Shown here: positions 27,459 to 36,354 of the stretch, piece by piece
How positions within the stretch are numbered: the stretch's first letter is position 1
Layout: each line of letters begins with the position of its first letter
Assembly: GCF_012935715.1 (NCBI RefSeq)
Contig: NZ_CP052860.1
Coordinates: 3,906,001-3,970,000, forward strand
Origin: Pseudomonas sp. ADAK13
Lineage (GTDB): Bacteria > Pseudomonadota > Gammaproteobacteria > Pseudomonadales > Pseudomonadaceae
Direction of reading: 5' to 3'
Length of the DNA stretch: 64,000 bases
Program-made: the position numbers and the translations under genes
Notes under the pieces: generated by a model
What the model was told of the DNA's origin: nothing
Databases searched by the model: none
The model's input: the letters and a program-made list of their open reading frames with translations, nothing else

Positions 27459-28796
27459 TTACATGCTGCCTTCTACGTCATCCAGGCTGAACGTCTCGGT
27501 ATGGTCGTCGTAGGAGAAAATCTCCGCATACCGTCCCCACGCCACCACGCTTTCCAGGGTTTTTTCCACAAAGGCTTCTGTCATCGAGTCTTCCAGTTCC
27601 TGCTCGAAACGCACCCGTGGCGCGCGGTGGCCGCTGCGCTCCAGCAACACCTGGTGAATACGTGCAGCCAATGGCACGTGGCGGATCAAATGTTCGGCGA
27701 ACAGGGTTTTACGCTCCTGGGTGCCGTAGTCGGCGAACAGTTTGCCGGCGTCGGTGAGGGTGATGTCGGCACCCTTGAGTTCGGCAAAGCCCAAATGCTC
27801 AAGCATCTCCGCGACCGGGAACAGATCGTCGACCTCCAGCAAGCGCCGTTCGGCCACGGTCGGCAGGCCGGCGTGGCCGTTGTAGGGTTCGGCGGCCAGG
27901 GTTTCGATCAGGCCGGCCATCAGGTTGGTGGACACTTCCGGCAGCAGGCTGCCCATTTTCAGCTCGGGTAAACCCCTGCTCGCGTCAGCGCTGCGGCGGT
28001 CGGTCATCAGGGCATAGATGTCGTCGACCATTTGCCTGAAGGTCGGGTCCAGCCGGTTGCGCGGGTGTGCAAACGGCACCTTTATCTCGGCTACCACCCG
28101 GCCAGGGTTGGACGACAGCACCAGGATGCGGTCGCACATCAGCACGGCTTCTTCGATGTTGTGGGTCACGATCAGGATCGATTTGATCGGCAGCTGCTTG
28201 CCGCTCCACAGGTCCAGCAGGTCGGTGCGCAGGGTTTCAGCGGTGAGCACGTCCAGCGCCGAGAACGGTTCGTCCATCAACAGCAGCGTCGGGTTGACCA
28301 CCAGCCCGCGGGCGAAACCCACACGCTGGCGCATGCCGCCGGACAGCTCCCGTGGGTAGGCGTTTTCAAAACCGTCCAGGCCGATCAGGTCGATGGCGGC
28401 CAGGGCGCGCCTGCGGGTTTCCTTGCGCTCGACCTGCAAGGCTTGCAGCCCGGCCTCGACGTTTTCCAGCACGGTCAGCCACGGGAACAGCGCGAAGGTC
28501 TGGAACACCATGGCTACGCCTTCGGCCGGGCCGTTGAGTGGCGCGCCGTTGTAGCGTACTTCGCCTGACGACGGCTGGATCAGCCCTGCGATGATGCGCA
28601 GCAAGGTCGACTTGCCTGAGCCGGAGCGGCCGAGCATGCCGACAATCTCGCCTTCGTGCAGGCTCAAGTCCACGCCGCTGAGGACTTGCAGCTCGTCTTT
28701 ACCTTTGCCGAACACCCGGTTCACGTTTTTCAACGAGTAGATTTCCGGGGTGTCGGCGGTGTGCTCGGTATAGGTAGTCATCACAGCGAATCCCAT
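27459..28796 (-). CDS. ABC transporter ATP-binding protein with C-terminal AAA-associated domain
   Basis: A 445-residue ATPase of the nitrate/sulfonate/taurine import group. The ABC module covers about residues 10-270, with Walker A GRSGSGKST, signature LSGGMRQRV, Walker B LLLMDEPFSALD and H-loop VTHN. A further 150-residue domain (about 285-440) is of the AAA-associated winged-helix type found only in some of these ATPases. The ATG at 28796 overlaps the permease stop as TGATG, indicating coupling. No binding-protein gene is adjacent, so the substrate is open. Confidence 0.9.
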   Translation of the reverse strand: MGFAVMTTYTEHTADTPEIYSLKNVNRVFGKGKDELQVLSGVDLSLHEGEIVGMLGRSGSGKSTLLRIIAGLIQPSSGEVRYNGAPLNGPAEGVAMVFQTFALFPWLTVLENVEAGLQALQVERKETRRRALAAIDLIGLDGFENAYPRELSGGMRQRVGFARGLVVNPTLLLMDEPFSALDVLTAETLRTDLLDLWSGKQLPIKSILIVTHNIEEAVLMCDRILVLSSNPGRVVAEIKVPFAHPRNRLDPTFRQMVDDIYALMTDRRSADASRGLPELKMGSLLPEVSTNLMAGLIETLAAEPYNGHAGLPTVAERRLLEVDDLFPVAEMLEHLGFAELKGADITLTDAGKLFADYGTQERKTLFAEHLIRHVPLAARIHQVLLERSGHRAPRVRFEQELEDSMTEAFVEKTLESVVAWGRYAEIFSYDDHTETFSLDDVEGSM

Positions 28797-30541
28797 CAAT
28801 TCAGACGAAGTTTGTTTTCAGCCATGGCGTACATCGGCCGCCAGACCGCGCGGTTGAACGCCACCACGAAGATCGACATCACCACCACGCCCAGGGCGAT
28901 TTTCGGGAAGTCACCGGCAGCGGTGGTCTGTGCGATGTAGGCGCCCAGCCCGTGGGCGACCACCTTGTCCTGGCCCCAGGAAACGTACTCGGACACGATG
29001 CTGGCGTTCCAGGCACCGCCCGAGGCGGTAATGGCGCCAGTGACGTAGTACGGGAAAATCCCTGGCAGCATTACCTTGCGCCACCACAGCCAGCCGCGAA
29101 TGCGGAAGTTGGCGGCGGCTTCCTTGAAATCGTTGGGGAATGCGCTGGCGCCGGCGATCACGTTGAACAGGATGTACCACTGGGTACCCAGCACAATGAG
29201 CGGGCTCAGCCAGATATCCGGGTTGAGGTTGTAGTGCAGGATCACGATCACGAACACCGGGAACAGCAGGTTCGCCGGGAAGGCCGCGAGAAACTGCGCC
29301 AGCGGCTGGATTTTTTCCGCAAGGGCCGGGCGCAAGCCGATCATCACCCCCAGCGGCACCCAGATCAGCGAGGCGATCAGGATCAGGCCAGCCACCCGCA
29401 ACAGCGTGATCAGGCCCAGCACAAACACATGGCCGACTTCGGCCAGGGTCACTTCGGTGCCGACGTACTGCACGATGTGATACAGCGCATAAGCGGCCAG
29501 CAGCGCGATGAGTGTGCCCCACACCCAGTCGATCACTTTTGAGGCTTTTGGTGTCTCTGCCGGCAACGCCTTGAGTGCACCGCCTGCCAGGCTGAAGCGC
29601 TTGTTGCCGATGCGGCTGATGGCGCGGGTGACAGGCCGCAGGATGCGCTGGACGATGCGCGTGCGCTGGATCAGGTTCAGCAGCCAGGATTGCGGCGCCG
29701 CGCCCTGGGAGGCGGTGGTTTCCATGCGGAACTTGTCGGCCCAGGCCACCAACGGGCGGAACAGGAACTGGTCGTACATCAGGATGACCACGATCATCGC
29801 CAGGATCACGTAACCCACGGCGTGCAGGTCTTTCTGGGCAATCGCCAGGGCCAGGTACGAACCCACGCCCGGCAAGGTGATGGTCTTGTCGCCGACGGTA
29901 ATGGCCTCGGAGGCGACCACGAAAAACCAGCCGCCGGACATGCTCATCATCATGTTCCACACCAGCCCCGGCATGGCGAAGGGCACGTCGAGCTTCCAGA
30001 ACTTCTGCCAGCCGGACAGCCGCAGGTTGGTCGACACTTCCACCAGGTCATGGGGCAGCATGCGCAGCGACTGGTAGAAGCTGAACGTCATGTTCCAGGC
30101 CTGGCTGGTGAAAATCGCAAAGATGGCCGCGAACTCCGCGCCGAGCACGCGCCCGGGGAACAGCAGCAGGAAGAACGTCACGGTAAACGAGATGTAACCC
30201 AGCACCGGCACCGATTGCAGGATGTCGAGCACCGGCACCAGCAGTTTCTCGGCGCGCCGGCTTTTGGCGGCCAGGGTGCCGTACAACAGGGTGAACACCA
30301 GCGCTGCCACCATCGCCGCGAGCATGCGCATGGTGGTGCGCATCGCGTATTCCGGCAGGTTGGCCGGGTCGAGGGAGATGACTTCACTTTGCAAGGTGGC
30401 GATGGGCGCCCAGGTTTCCCGGGCAGTGATGGAGAAAAACAATAAAAAGCCGATCACCAGGGGCAGGGCGACCAGGTCCCAGCGGTTGGGCAACAAGCGC
30501 AATGTGGACGCAGGGATGTAGTGACGGAGCACTCTTTTCAT
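28796..30541 (-). CDS. ABC transporter permease with two fused BPD domains
   Basis: A 581-residue permease holding two binding-protein-dependent transport domains in one chain (about residues 60-270 and 370-570), each with five or so helices and an EAA-type loop (EVSTNLRLSGWQKFWKLDVP and EAAANFRIRGWLWWRKVMLP). Such a double permease works with two copies of the downstream ATPase. It resembles nitrate/sulfonate-type importers, but without a substrate-binding protein nearby the solute cannot be named. Confidence 0.9.
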   Translation of the reverse strand: MKRVLRHYIPASTLRLLPNRWDLVALPLVIGFLLFFSITARETWAPIATLQSEVISLDPANLPEYAMRTTMRMLAAMVAALVFTLLYGTLAAKSRRAEKLLVPVLDILQSVPVLGYISFTVTFFLLLFPGRVLGAEFAAIFAIFTSQAWNMTFSFYQSLRMLPHDLVEVSTNLRLSGWQKFWKLDVPFAMPGLVWNMMMSMSGGWFFVVASEAITVGDKTITLPGVGSYLALAIAQKDLHAVGYVILAMIVVILMYDQFLFRPLVAWADKFRMETTASQGAAPQSWLLNLIQRTRIVQRILRPVTRAISRIGNKRFSLAGGALKALPAETPKASKVIDWVWGTLIALLAAYALYHIVQYVGTEVTLAEVGHVFVLGLITLLRVAGLILIASLIWVPLGVMIGLRPALAEKIQPLAQFLAAFPANLLFPVFVIVILHYNLNPDIWLSPLIVLGTQWYILFNVIAGASAFPNDFKEAAANFRIRGWLWWRKVMLPGIFPYYVTGAITASGGAWNASIVSEYVSWGQDKVVAHGLGAYIAQTTAAGDFPKIALGVVVMSIFVVAFNRAVWRPMYAMAENKLRLN

Positions 30542-30767
30542 AGGCAGTCATTCCTGCAGCGTTCAGGTTCAGGGCGTGATGGGAGTGAGCTTAGCTGCTG
30601 CACGAATGACCCACCGGGAAGGAAGGGCGCTGTTTTCGCGAGTCAGGGGCAACGAGGCGTTGCAGGCGGGATTGTACGTTTCTGAATGTTACAAGCACAT
30701 AAATTTGCTGTCAGTTTCCTGTACGAACTGCAGCTAGGGCGTTGGTGCCCCAGCCGTCGCTCGAGCG

Positions 30768-31496
30768 CTATTCAAACCGCAGGATCACCCGGCGGTTGTG
30801 TTTGCTCTTCTTCTCGATCTTTTCGCAGAACACCCGGCCGATTTCCTCGGTATTGGTCACATGGGTGCCGCCACAAGGCTGGATGTCGATTCCGGCAATT
30901 TCGATCACCCGTACCGAACCCTGGATCACCGGTGGTGCCACCGCCTGGGTGCGGGTGATCTGCAGCAGGGTGGAATACTCCGAGGCCGGCATGGACAGGG
31001 TTTTCACCGCGTGGGCCTGTTCGATCAAGGCATTGAGGTCGCGGGTGATGGTCTCTTTGTCGAGGGTCATTTCCGGCAGGTCGAAATCCAGGCGGCCCTT
31101 ATCAAAGCCGATGCTGCAGCCGGTCACCGGCGCGTCGATGATCGAACACAGCAGGTGCAGGCAGGTGTGCATTTTCATGTGCTGGTAGCGGCGCTCCCAA
31201 TCCAGGCTGGCGTCCACCTGCATCCCGGCCGCCAGTTGTTCAGGGCAGTGTTCCACCTGGTGCCAGATGATCGAGCGCAGCACCGGGTCGCGCACGGTGC
31301 CCGTGATGTCGACACGGCTGCCATCGGGCAGGATGAAGTGGCCGGTGTCTCCCGGTTGCCCGCCGCCGGTGGGGTAGAACAGCGTGTGTTCCAGGGCGAT
31401 CCCCTGCTCACTGACGGCAATCACCCGCGCACTGAAGGCATTCTGGTAAGGCGCGCTGTCGAACAGCGCGAGGGTTTCCATGGTGTGCACGGACAT
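30768..31496 (-). CDS. AlaX-type alanyl-tRNA editing protein
   Basis: A 242-residue trans-editing protein related to the editing domain of alanyl-tRNA synthetase, which removes wrongly attached Ser or Gly from tRNA(Ala). The zinc ligands are present: H...H in HMKMHTCLHLL (about residue 110-120) and CGGTH (about 205). HTLFYPTGGGQPGDTG near residue 40 is the family hallmark. The ATG at 31496 is preceded by GGAGG. It ends the operon of the sulfur-carrier cluster, where it may guard translation against a serine-like or cysteine-like amino acid made by the neighbours (inference). Confidence 0.92.
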   Translation of the reverse strand: MSVHTMETLALFDSAPYQNAFSARVIAVSEQGIALEHTLFYPTGGGQPGDTGHFILPDGSRVDITGTVRDPVLRSIIWHQVEHCPEQLAAGMQVDASLDWERRYQHMKMHTCLHLLCSIIDAPVTGCSIGFDKGRLDFDLPEMTLDKETITRDLNALIEQAHAVKTLSMPASEYSTLLQITRTQAVAPPVIQGSVRVIEIAGIDIQPCGGTHVTNTEEIGRVFCEKIEKKSKHNRRVILRFE

Positions 31497-31498
31497 GT

Positions 31499-32491
31499 TC
31501 AACCTCCGACGATCAGTGGGCTGGCTTGCAGCAGGCGACGAACCATCGCGCTCAAGCCAGGGGGAGAGAGCAGGGTGATTTCAAATTCGGGCCCGGTCAC
31601 TTTCAGGTTCAGTGGCAAGCGTGGCGGGTAGGCCGTTGTCTCGATATGGCGCAGGCGGAACTGCAGGTGGTGGCGTTCCTTGACCGTCGGCTCCAGCAGC
31701 AGGCCGGGCAGGGGGTGAAAGTCGGCGTCCAGCACCGTGACCTTGTGGCTGGCGTTGACCTCGCCGACCACGTGCAGCCGCTCGTCGAGGGCAAACGCGC
31801 CGAGGTAGTTGCTGTGGTCCGACTCGTCGTTTTTCTGCAACTGGATCTGGTTGACCACCTTGACCTTTGTGCCGGCCGGCACGTCCTGGGTGATCACGCA
31901 GGAAGGGCTGATAAACACGTTGTCGCCGATCAGCACATAACCGAGCACCCGCGCGCCGGAACCGACTTCCACGTTGTTGCCCAGGCGCGGGTGGCGCTTG
32001 CCGTCGGGGTTGTTGGCGATGCCCCGGGCGCCCAGGGTCACGCCGCAGAGGATGTAGCAGTCGTTGCCGATCTCGCAGGTTTCACCGATGACCGTGCCAT
32101 AGCCGTGGTCCAGCACAAAGCGCCGGCCGATCCGCGCGGCGGGGTGAATTTCGGCGCCGGACAAAATCTTGCCCTGGTTGCTCAGCTTCAGGGCGATGGC
32201 GCAAAACACGCCGTTGTTCTTGTCCGGGAAATTCCACACCAGGTGCGCCAGCCGGTAGTACAGCACCGCCTTGAACGAGGCGTAGGACTCCAGGATCAGC
32301 TCCCCGCGCCCGCGGGACGCCGGGTCGCGCCAGGCATAGGCGATCAGGTCTTCGGCCACCGCCTGGGCCGCCGCCTGGACCAGCGTGCCAAGGTGCTCTT
32401 CCAGTTGCTTCAACTGCGTTGGCGTCAGCGTGGTGATGAGGTGGGTGAGCAACTCATCGTGCAGTTGTTGCATGTCGATAAAGCCCCCCAT
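31499..32491 (-). CDS. epsC: Serine O-acetyltransferase (EpsC type) with C-terminal extension
   Basis: Makes O-acetylserine from serine and acetyl-CoA. The left-handed beta-helix is at about residues 115-225, with catalytic DHGYGTVIGETCEIG and GARGIANNPDGKRHPRLG as in other serine acetyltransferases. About 100 extra residues follow (from ALDERLHVVGEV), ending in PLIVGG; I do not recognise this part. I chose the ATG at 32491 (MGGFIDMQQL), which leaves 22 bases to the upstream stop; a start at 32545 would overlap that gene. With the adjacent cysteine-synthase-like gene it forms a serine-to-cysteine pair. Confidence 0.9.
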   Translation of the reverse strand: MGGFIDMQQLHDELLTHLITTLTPTQLKQLEEHLGTLVQAAAQAVAEDLIAYAWRDPASRGRGELILESYASFKAVLYYRLAHLVWNFPDKNNGVFCAIALKLSNQGKILSGAEIHPAARIGRRFVLDHGYGTVIGETCEIGNDCYILCGVTLGARGIANNPDGKRHPRLGNNVEVGSGARVLGYVLIGDNVFISPSCVITQDVPAGTKVKVVNQIQLQKNDESDHSNYLGAFALDERLHVVGEVNASHKVTVLDADFHPLPGLLLEPTVKERHHLQFRLRHIETTAYPPRLPLNLKVTGPEFEITLLSPPGLSAMVRRLLQASPLIVGG

Positions 32492-32513
32492 GGAGGCACC
32501 CCCGCAATAGTTG

Positions 32514-33443
32514 TTATTCAAAACAGGGCAAATAACCGTCGGCACTGTCGTAGACCATGGTCAGCACAACGGTGTCGGTAGCCAGCTCCGGCGCCAGCTT
32601 GGCGATGGCCACCATGTTGGCGGCCGATGACAACCCGAGGCTGATGGCGTCGGTGCGCATGATGCGTTTGATCATGTCGATGCATTCCTGGCGCGACACC
32701 TTGAGCATCCCGTCAATGATCGCGACGTTGAGAATGCTCGGGATCAGGCCGATGGAGAGGCCCTGGATATGGTGGGGTGCGTGGCGGTCGCTGAGCAGGT
32801 CGCACTCCTCCGGCTCCACGCCCATCACGCGGATCGCCGGCCAGGTGGCCTTGAGGGTTTCGCCGATGCCGGTGATATGGCCGCCGGTGCCGATGCCGCT
32901 GACGAAGTAGTCCACCCGCTGCTCGCCGAAGGCACGGATGATTTCCCGAGCAGTGGTGTCGCGGTGGGTTTGCGGGTTGGCGCCGTTGCGCTGCTGGTTG
33001 AGCATCACGTAGCTGGGGTTTTCCAGCTGCAGCTCCATGCACTTTTCACCGTGGGAATTGTTGCCCAGGCGGCTGTCCGACAGCACCACCCTGGCGCCAT
33101 AGAGGCGCAGCAGTTTCTGCTTCTCGGGGCTGTAGTTGTCGGGGATCACCAGCACCACTTTGTAGCCCAGCACGTTGCCGGCCATCACCAGTCCGATGCC
33201 GGTGTTGCCACCGCTGGGCTCGATAATGGTTTGCCCTGAGCCACGGATCAGAATGCCCCGGCGCTCGGCGTCGAGGATCATGCCCAGGGCGATGCGCGCC
33301 TTGTGGCTGCCGCCGGGGTTGAGGGACTCCAGCTTCGCGTAGACCTCAATGCCGAGGTCTTCGGAAAACTGTTCCAGGCGCACGATGGGCGTTTGGCCAA
33401 TCGCGTCGAGTATCGAGTTATGCAACATCAAGTAAGAACCCAT
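32514..33443 (-). CDS. PLP-dependent cysteine synthase family protein
   Basis: A 309-residue fold-type II PLP enzyme. The PLP lysine is K48 in NPGGSHKAR (cysteine synthases usually have S.KDR), the substrate loop is EPSGGNTG (about 79-86), and the phosphate loop is GIGTGGHITG (about 185). Such enzymes replace the acetyl or phosphate group of an activated serine with sulfide or another nucleophile. The neighbouring acetyltransferase would supply O-acetylserine, and the carrier/E1/rhodanese polyprotein would supply sulfur, as CysM does with CysO in Mycobacterium. MGSYLM at 33443 and MLHNSI at 33428 are both possible starts. Confidence 0.88.
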   Translation of the reverse strand: MGSYLMLHNSILDAIGQTPIVRLEQFSEDLGIEVYAKLESLNPGGSHKARIALGMILDAERRGILIRGSGQTIIEPSGGNTGIGLVMAGNVLGYKVVLVIPDNYSPEKQKLLRLYGARVVLSDSRLGNNSHGEKCMELQLENPSYVMLNQQRNGANPQTHRDTTAREIIRAFGEQRVDYFVSGIGTGGHITGIGETLKATWPAIRVMGVEPEECDLLSDRHAPHHIQGLSIGLIPSILNVAIIDGMLKVSRQECIDMIKRIMRTDAISLGLSSAANMVAIAKLAPELATDTVVLTMVYDSADGYLPCFE

Positions 33444-33452
33444 GGCCGCTGA

Positions 33453-35312
33453 TCAGTACAAAGGCATGTCGGGTTCGACGTCGCGAACCCAGTGTTTCAT
33501 GCCACCTTGCAGTACTTTGGTGTTGGCGAATCCGGCTGCCAGCAGGGTAGTGGCGGCTTGTTCCGCACGCGTTCCGGCGTAGCAGATCAGGTAGTGCGTG
33601 TTGTCACGGCTGAGGGTGGCGAGTTGCCCGTCGAGTTCGGCCAGCGGGATGTGCACCACGCCTGGCAACTTGCACACTTCCAGTTCGCTGGCATCGCGCA
33701 CGTCCAGCAACACGTCGGCCTTGCTGTGTTGTTCGAGCAGTTGCTTGAGCACCCGTGGCTTGATGTAGCGCTCTTCGGCCAACGACGGCTGGCTCGGCAC
33801 GGCATCCGCACACACGGCAGGTGCGACGGATTGGCTGTGGCGCAGTTCCGAGCAGCAAGGGCAGTCGGCGCGGCGCTTGAAGCGGATCTCGCTGAATTTC
33901 ATCGCCAGTGCATCAAAACGCATCAGCCGGCCCGACAACGGTTCGCCGATGCCGATCAACAGCTTGATCGCCTCGGTGGCCTGGATCATCCCGACCACGC
34001 CGGGCAATACGCCGATGACGCCGCCGGCGCTGCAATTGGGTGCCAGTTCCGCCGGCGGGGCCTGTGGAAACAGGCAGCGGTAGCACGGCCCGCCTTTATA
34101 GTTGAGCACGCTGATCTGCCCGTCGAAACGGTAGATGGCGCCGTACACCAACGGTTTGCCCAGTTGTACGCAGGCATCGTTGACGAGATAGCGGGTTTCG
34201 AAATTGTCGGTGCCGTCGATCACCAGGTCATAGGCGCCCACCAATTCCAGGGCGTTGTCGGTGTTGAAGGCGGTGTCGTAGGTGTTGATCTGGATGTGGC
34301 TGTTCAGGTCCTGCAAGCGCCGCCTGGCGGACTCGACCTTGGGTAGGCCCAGGGTGCTGTTGCCGTGGACGATCTGGCGTTGCAGGTTGCTGCTTTCCAC
34401 CACGTCGAAATCCACCAGCCCCAGGGTGCCGATACCTGCGGCCGCCAGGTACAGGCTGATGGGCGAACCGAGGCCGCCGGTGCCGATGATCAGCACGCGG
34501 GCTTTCTTCAGGTTCAGTTGGCCTTCGCGACCGACGCCGGGCAGGGTGATGTGGCGCACGTAGCGCTGCACTTCTTCGTTGCTCAGTGAGTCGACGTCCA
34601 TGCCGCCGGACGTGGCCAGCAGTACTTCGATTTTTGCTTTCTCGGGCAACGGGTCGTTGGCGTCGATCAGCGCTTCCTCGGAGGTGAACAGGAAGTGTTC
34701 CTTGAGCTGGTTGTTCTCGTAGAGCAGGTGCGCCCGTAACTGCGGGTGCTCGGTGCACAGGTTTTCAATGACTTCGCGCAATGTCGATCCGGCACCCTCA
34801 AGGGTCGATGCTGGCAGCTTGGCCACGCGGACCAGGATGTCGGGGAAAGAGACAGCGTTCATGCACAACTCCGTTTGCAGGTCGTTGAAGGGGTTTTGGG
34901 CGAAGCGCTTGCCATCCCAGGCAAACAGCTTGGAACCTTGGGTCTTGCCCTGGCGAACATCCACCACCAGGTAGCTCACGGGGTAGATCGGCTCGCCCAT
35001 GAAGAGGGCCTTGTCCTGGTCTTCGTCGCTGAAATACGCGCCGACGTCAGGGTGGGAGTGGTAGATCACCACCACCGGGTTATCACTGCGAAACGCCTTG
35101 TTCATCATCAGCGTGTCGGCCACCGAAAAGGTGTAGCCGTTGGCAGCACTGCGTGAATACATCTCGGGGTTCTTGCGGTGCAGTTCGTTCTGGATATTGC
35201 TGCCCAGGTACACGCTGCCATCGGCGAAAACGAAACCGCAGCATTCCTCGGGGTAGCTGCGGTCGGCGTGGGCGTAAATCTGCTCCAGGGCGCTTGGGCT
35301 CAGGACCTTCAT
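33453..35312 (-). CDS. JAMM peptidase - CysO/ThiS-like carrier - E1 (MoeB/ThiF) - rhodanese fusion
   Basis: A 619-residue four-part protein. Residues 1-140 are a JAMM/JAB metallopeptidase (E22/E23, HSHP with H85 and H87, S95, D98). Residues about 155-237 resemble a beta-grasp sulfur carrier like CysO or MoaD (LVRVAKLP, GSTLREVIENL, IEVLLATSGG) with Gly236-Gly237 before Met238. Residues about 240-475 are an E1 adenylyltransferase with GTGGLGSP at 277-284, zinc pairs C400/C403 and C484/C487, and the C427 region. Residues about 515-619 are a rhodanese with persulfide C577 (CYAGTR). MoeZ and Mec+ are separate proteins in Mycobacterium. The ATG at 35312 lies one base after the EamA stop. Confidence 0.88.
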   Translation of the reverse strand: MKVLSPSALEQIYAHADRSYPEECCGFVFADGSVYLGSNIQNELHRKNPEMYSRSAANGYTFSVADTLMMNKAFRSDNPVVVIYHSHPDVGAYFSDEDQDKALFMGEPIYPVSYLVVDVRQGKTQGSKLFAWDGKRFAQNPFNDLQTELCMNAVSFPDILVRVAKLPASTLEGAGSTLREVIENLCTEHPQLRAHLLYENNQLKEHFLFTSEEALIDANDPLPEKAKIEVLLATSGGMDVDSLSNEEVQRYVRHITLPGVGREGQLNLKKARVLIIGTGGLGSPISLYLAAAGIGTLGLVDFDVVESSNLQRQIVHGNSTLGLPKVESARRRLQDLNSHIQINTYDTAFNTDNALELVGAYDLVIDGTDNFETRYLVNDACVQLGKPLVYGAIYRFDGQISVLNYKGGPCYRCLFPQAPPAELAPNCSAGGVIGVLPGVVGMIQATEAIKLLIGIGEPLSGRLMRFDALAMKFSEIRFKRRADCPCCSELRHSQSVAPAVCADAVPSQPSLAEERYIKPRVLKQLLEQHSKADVLLDVRDASELEVCKLPGVVHIPLAELDGQLATLSRDNTHYLICYAGTRAEQAATTLLAAGFANTKVLQGGMKHWVRDVEPDMPLY

Positions 35313-35313
35313 C

Positions 35314-36264
35314 TCAGTTTTTCTTCGCCAGGAGCTTTTCGATGGGCAGCTTGGTAATCGCAAAACCGGCCAGCAGGATCGCCGAATACATCATCAGGTC
35401 CCTGGAAATCTGCACGCCTTCGTACCAGGCACCGATGATCACCGCGAACACCGGGAAGATGATGAACACGAAGGACAAAATGATCGGGCTCAGGCGCTTG
35501 AGCAGCATGAAATACACGATAAAACCGCCCACCGAGGCCACCAGGCCGAGGTAGAACAGCGCACTCCAGGAGCGCAGGGTGATGTCTTCGAAGGTCGGGG
35601 TTTCAAACCACAGGCCGGCGACAAACAGCATCATCCCGGCGATGCCGATGGGCAGGGTGTTGTAGGTGATCACGCTGATGGCGCTGCCTTGTTTCTTGGT
35701 AATCACGTAGCACAGGGCATGCATGATCGCGGCGGTCAGAATCGCCAGCACCCCGAAGAACTCGGCATGGTCCAGGTGCAGGCCCTGGCTCTTGATGATC
35801 ATGTACAGGCTGCCGAAACCGATGGCGATACCGACCACCTGGGAAAAGTAGATGCGTTCACGCAGGAACAGCGCAGAGAAAATCAGGATAAACACCGGCA
35901 TGCAACTGAACAGCAGCGCGGTGAGGCCGGACGAGACATGCATCTCGCCATAGTTGAGCAGGTAATACGGCACGCTGAAGTAGGACAGCGTCACGAATAC
36001 GAAGAACCAGCGGCTTTCCCGGGGAAACAGGATCGGCTCGCGGCGCACCCAGGCAAAACACAGGAACAGCGGAAAGGCGATCAGAAAGCGCAGCCCGGCG
36101 GAGGTCAGCGGCGGCACGCTTTCCACGGCGATCTTGATGCCCAGCCAGGTGGTGCCCCAGCTCAGGCACACGATCAGGAACATCACACTGGTAATCAGCC
36201 CAGCCAACCACTGCTTGTGAGTTTTTGTTTTTTCAGCGTTTTCGAGAACGGCGGACATTGGCAT
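35314..36264 (-). CDS. EamA/DMT-family exporter
   Basis: A 316-residue drug/metabolite transporter with ten predicted helices in two EamA repeats (LIVCLSWGTTWLGIKIAVE opens the first; ILTAAIMHALCYVITKK the second). Several family members export cysteine, O-acetylserine or other amino acids. It is the first gene of the sulfur-carrier operon and diverges from the MocR regulator, 90 bases away, so export of the operon's product is plausible but unproven. Confidence 0.9.
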   Translation of the reverse strand: MPMSAVLENAEKTKTHKQWLAGLITSVMFLIVCLSWGTTWLGIKIAVESVPPLTSAGLRFLIAFPLFLCFAWVRREPILFPRESRWFFVFVTLSYFSVPYYLLNYGEMHVSSGLTALLFSCMPVFILIFSALFLRERIYFSQVVGIAIGFGSLYMIIKSQGLHLDHAEFFGVLAILTAAIMHALCYVITKKQGSAISVITYNTLPIGIAGMMLFVAGLWFETPTFEDITLRSWSALFYLGLVASVGGFIVYFMLLKRLSPIILSFVFIIFPVFAVIIGAWYEGVQISRDLMMYSAILLAGFAITKLPIEKLLAKKN

Positions 36265-36354
36265 CGTGACATTGCTTCCATGAGACCGAATTGACCTCTA
36301 TATTGAGTGCCTTGATTCGGTGATTGAACCCGTAAAAGCACACTATTAGGGCGA

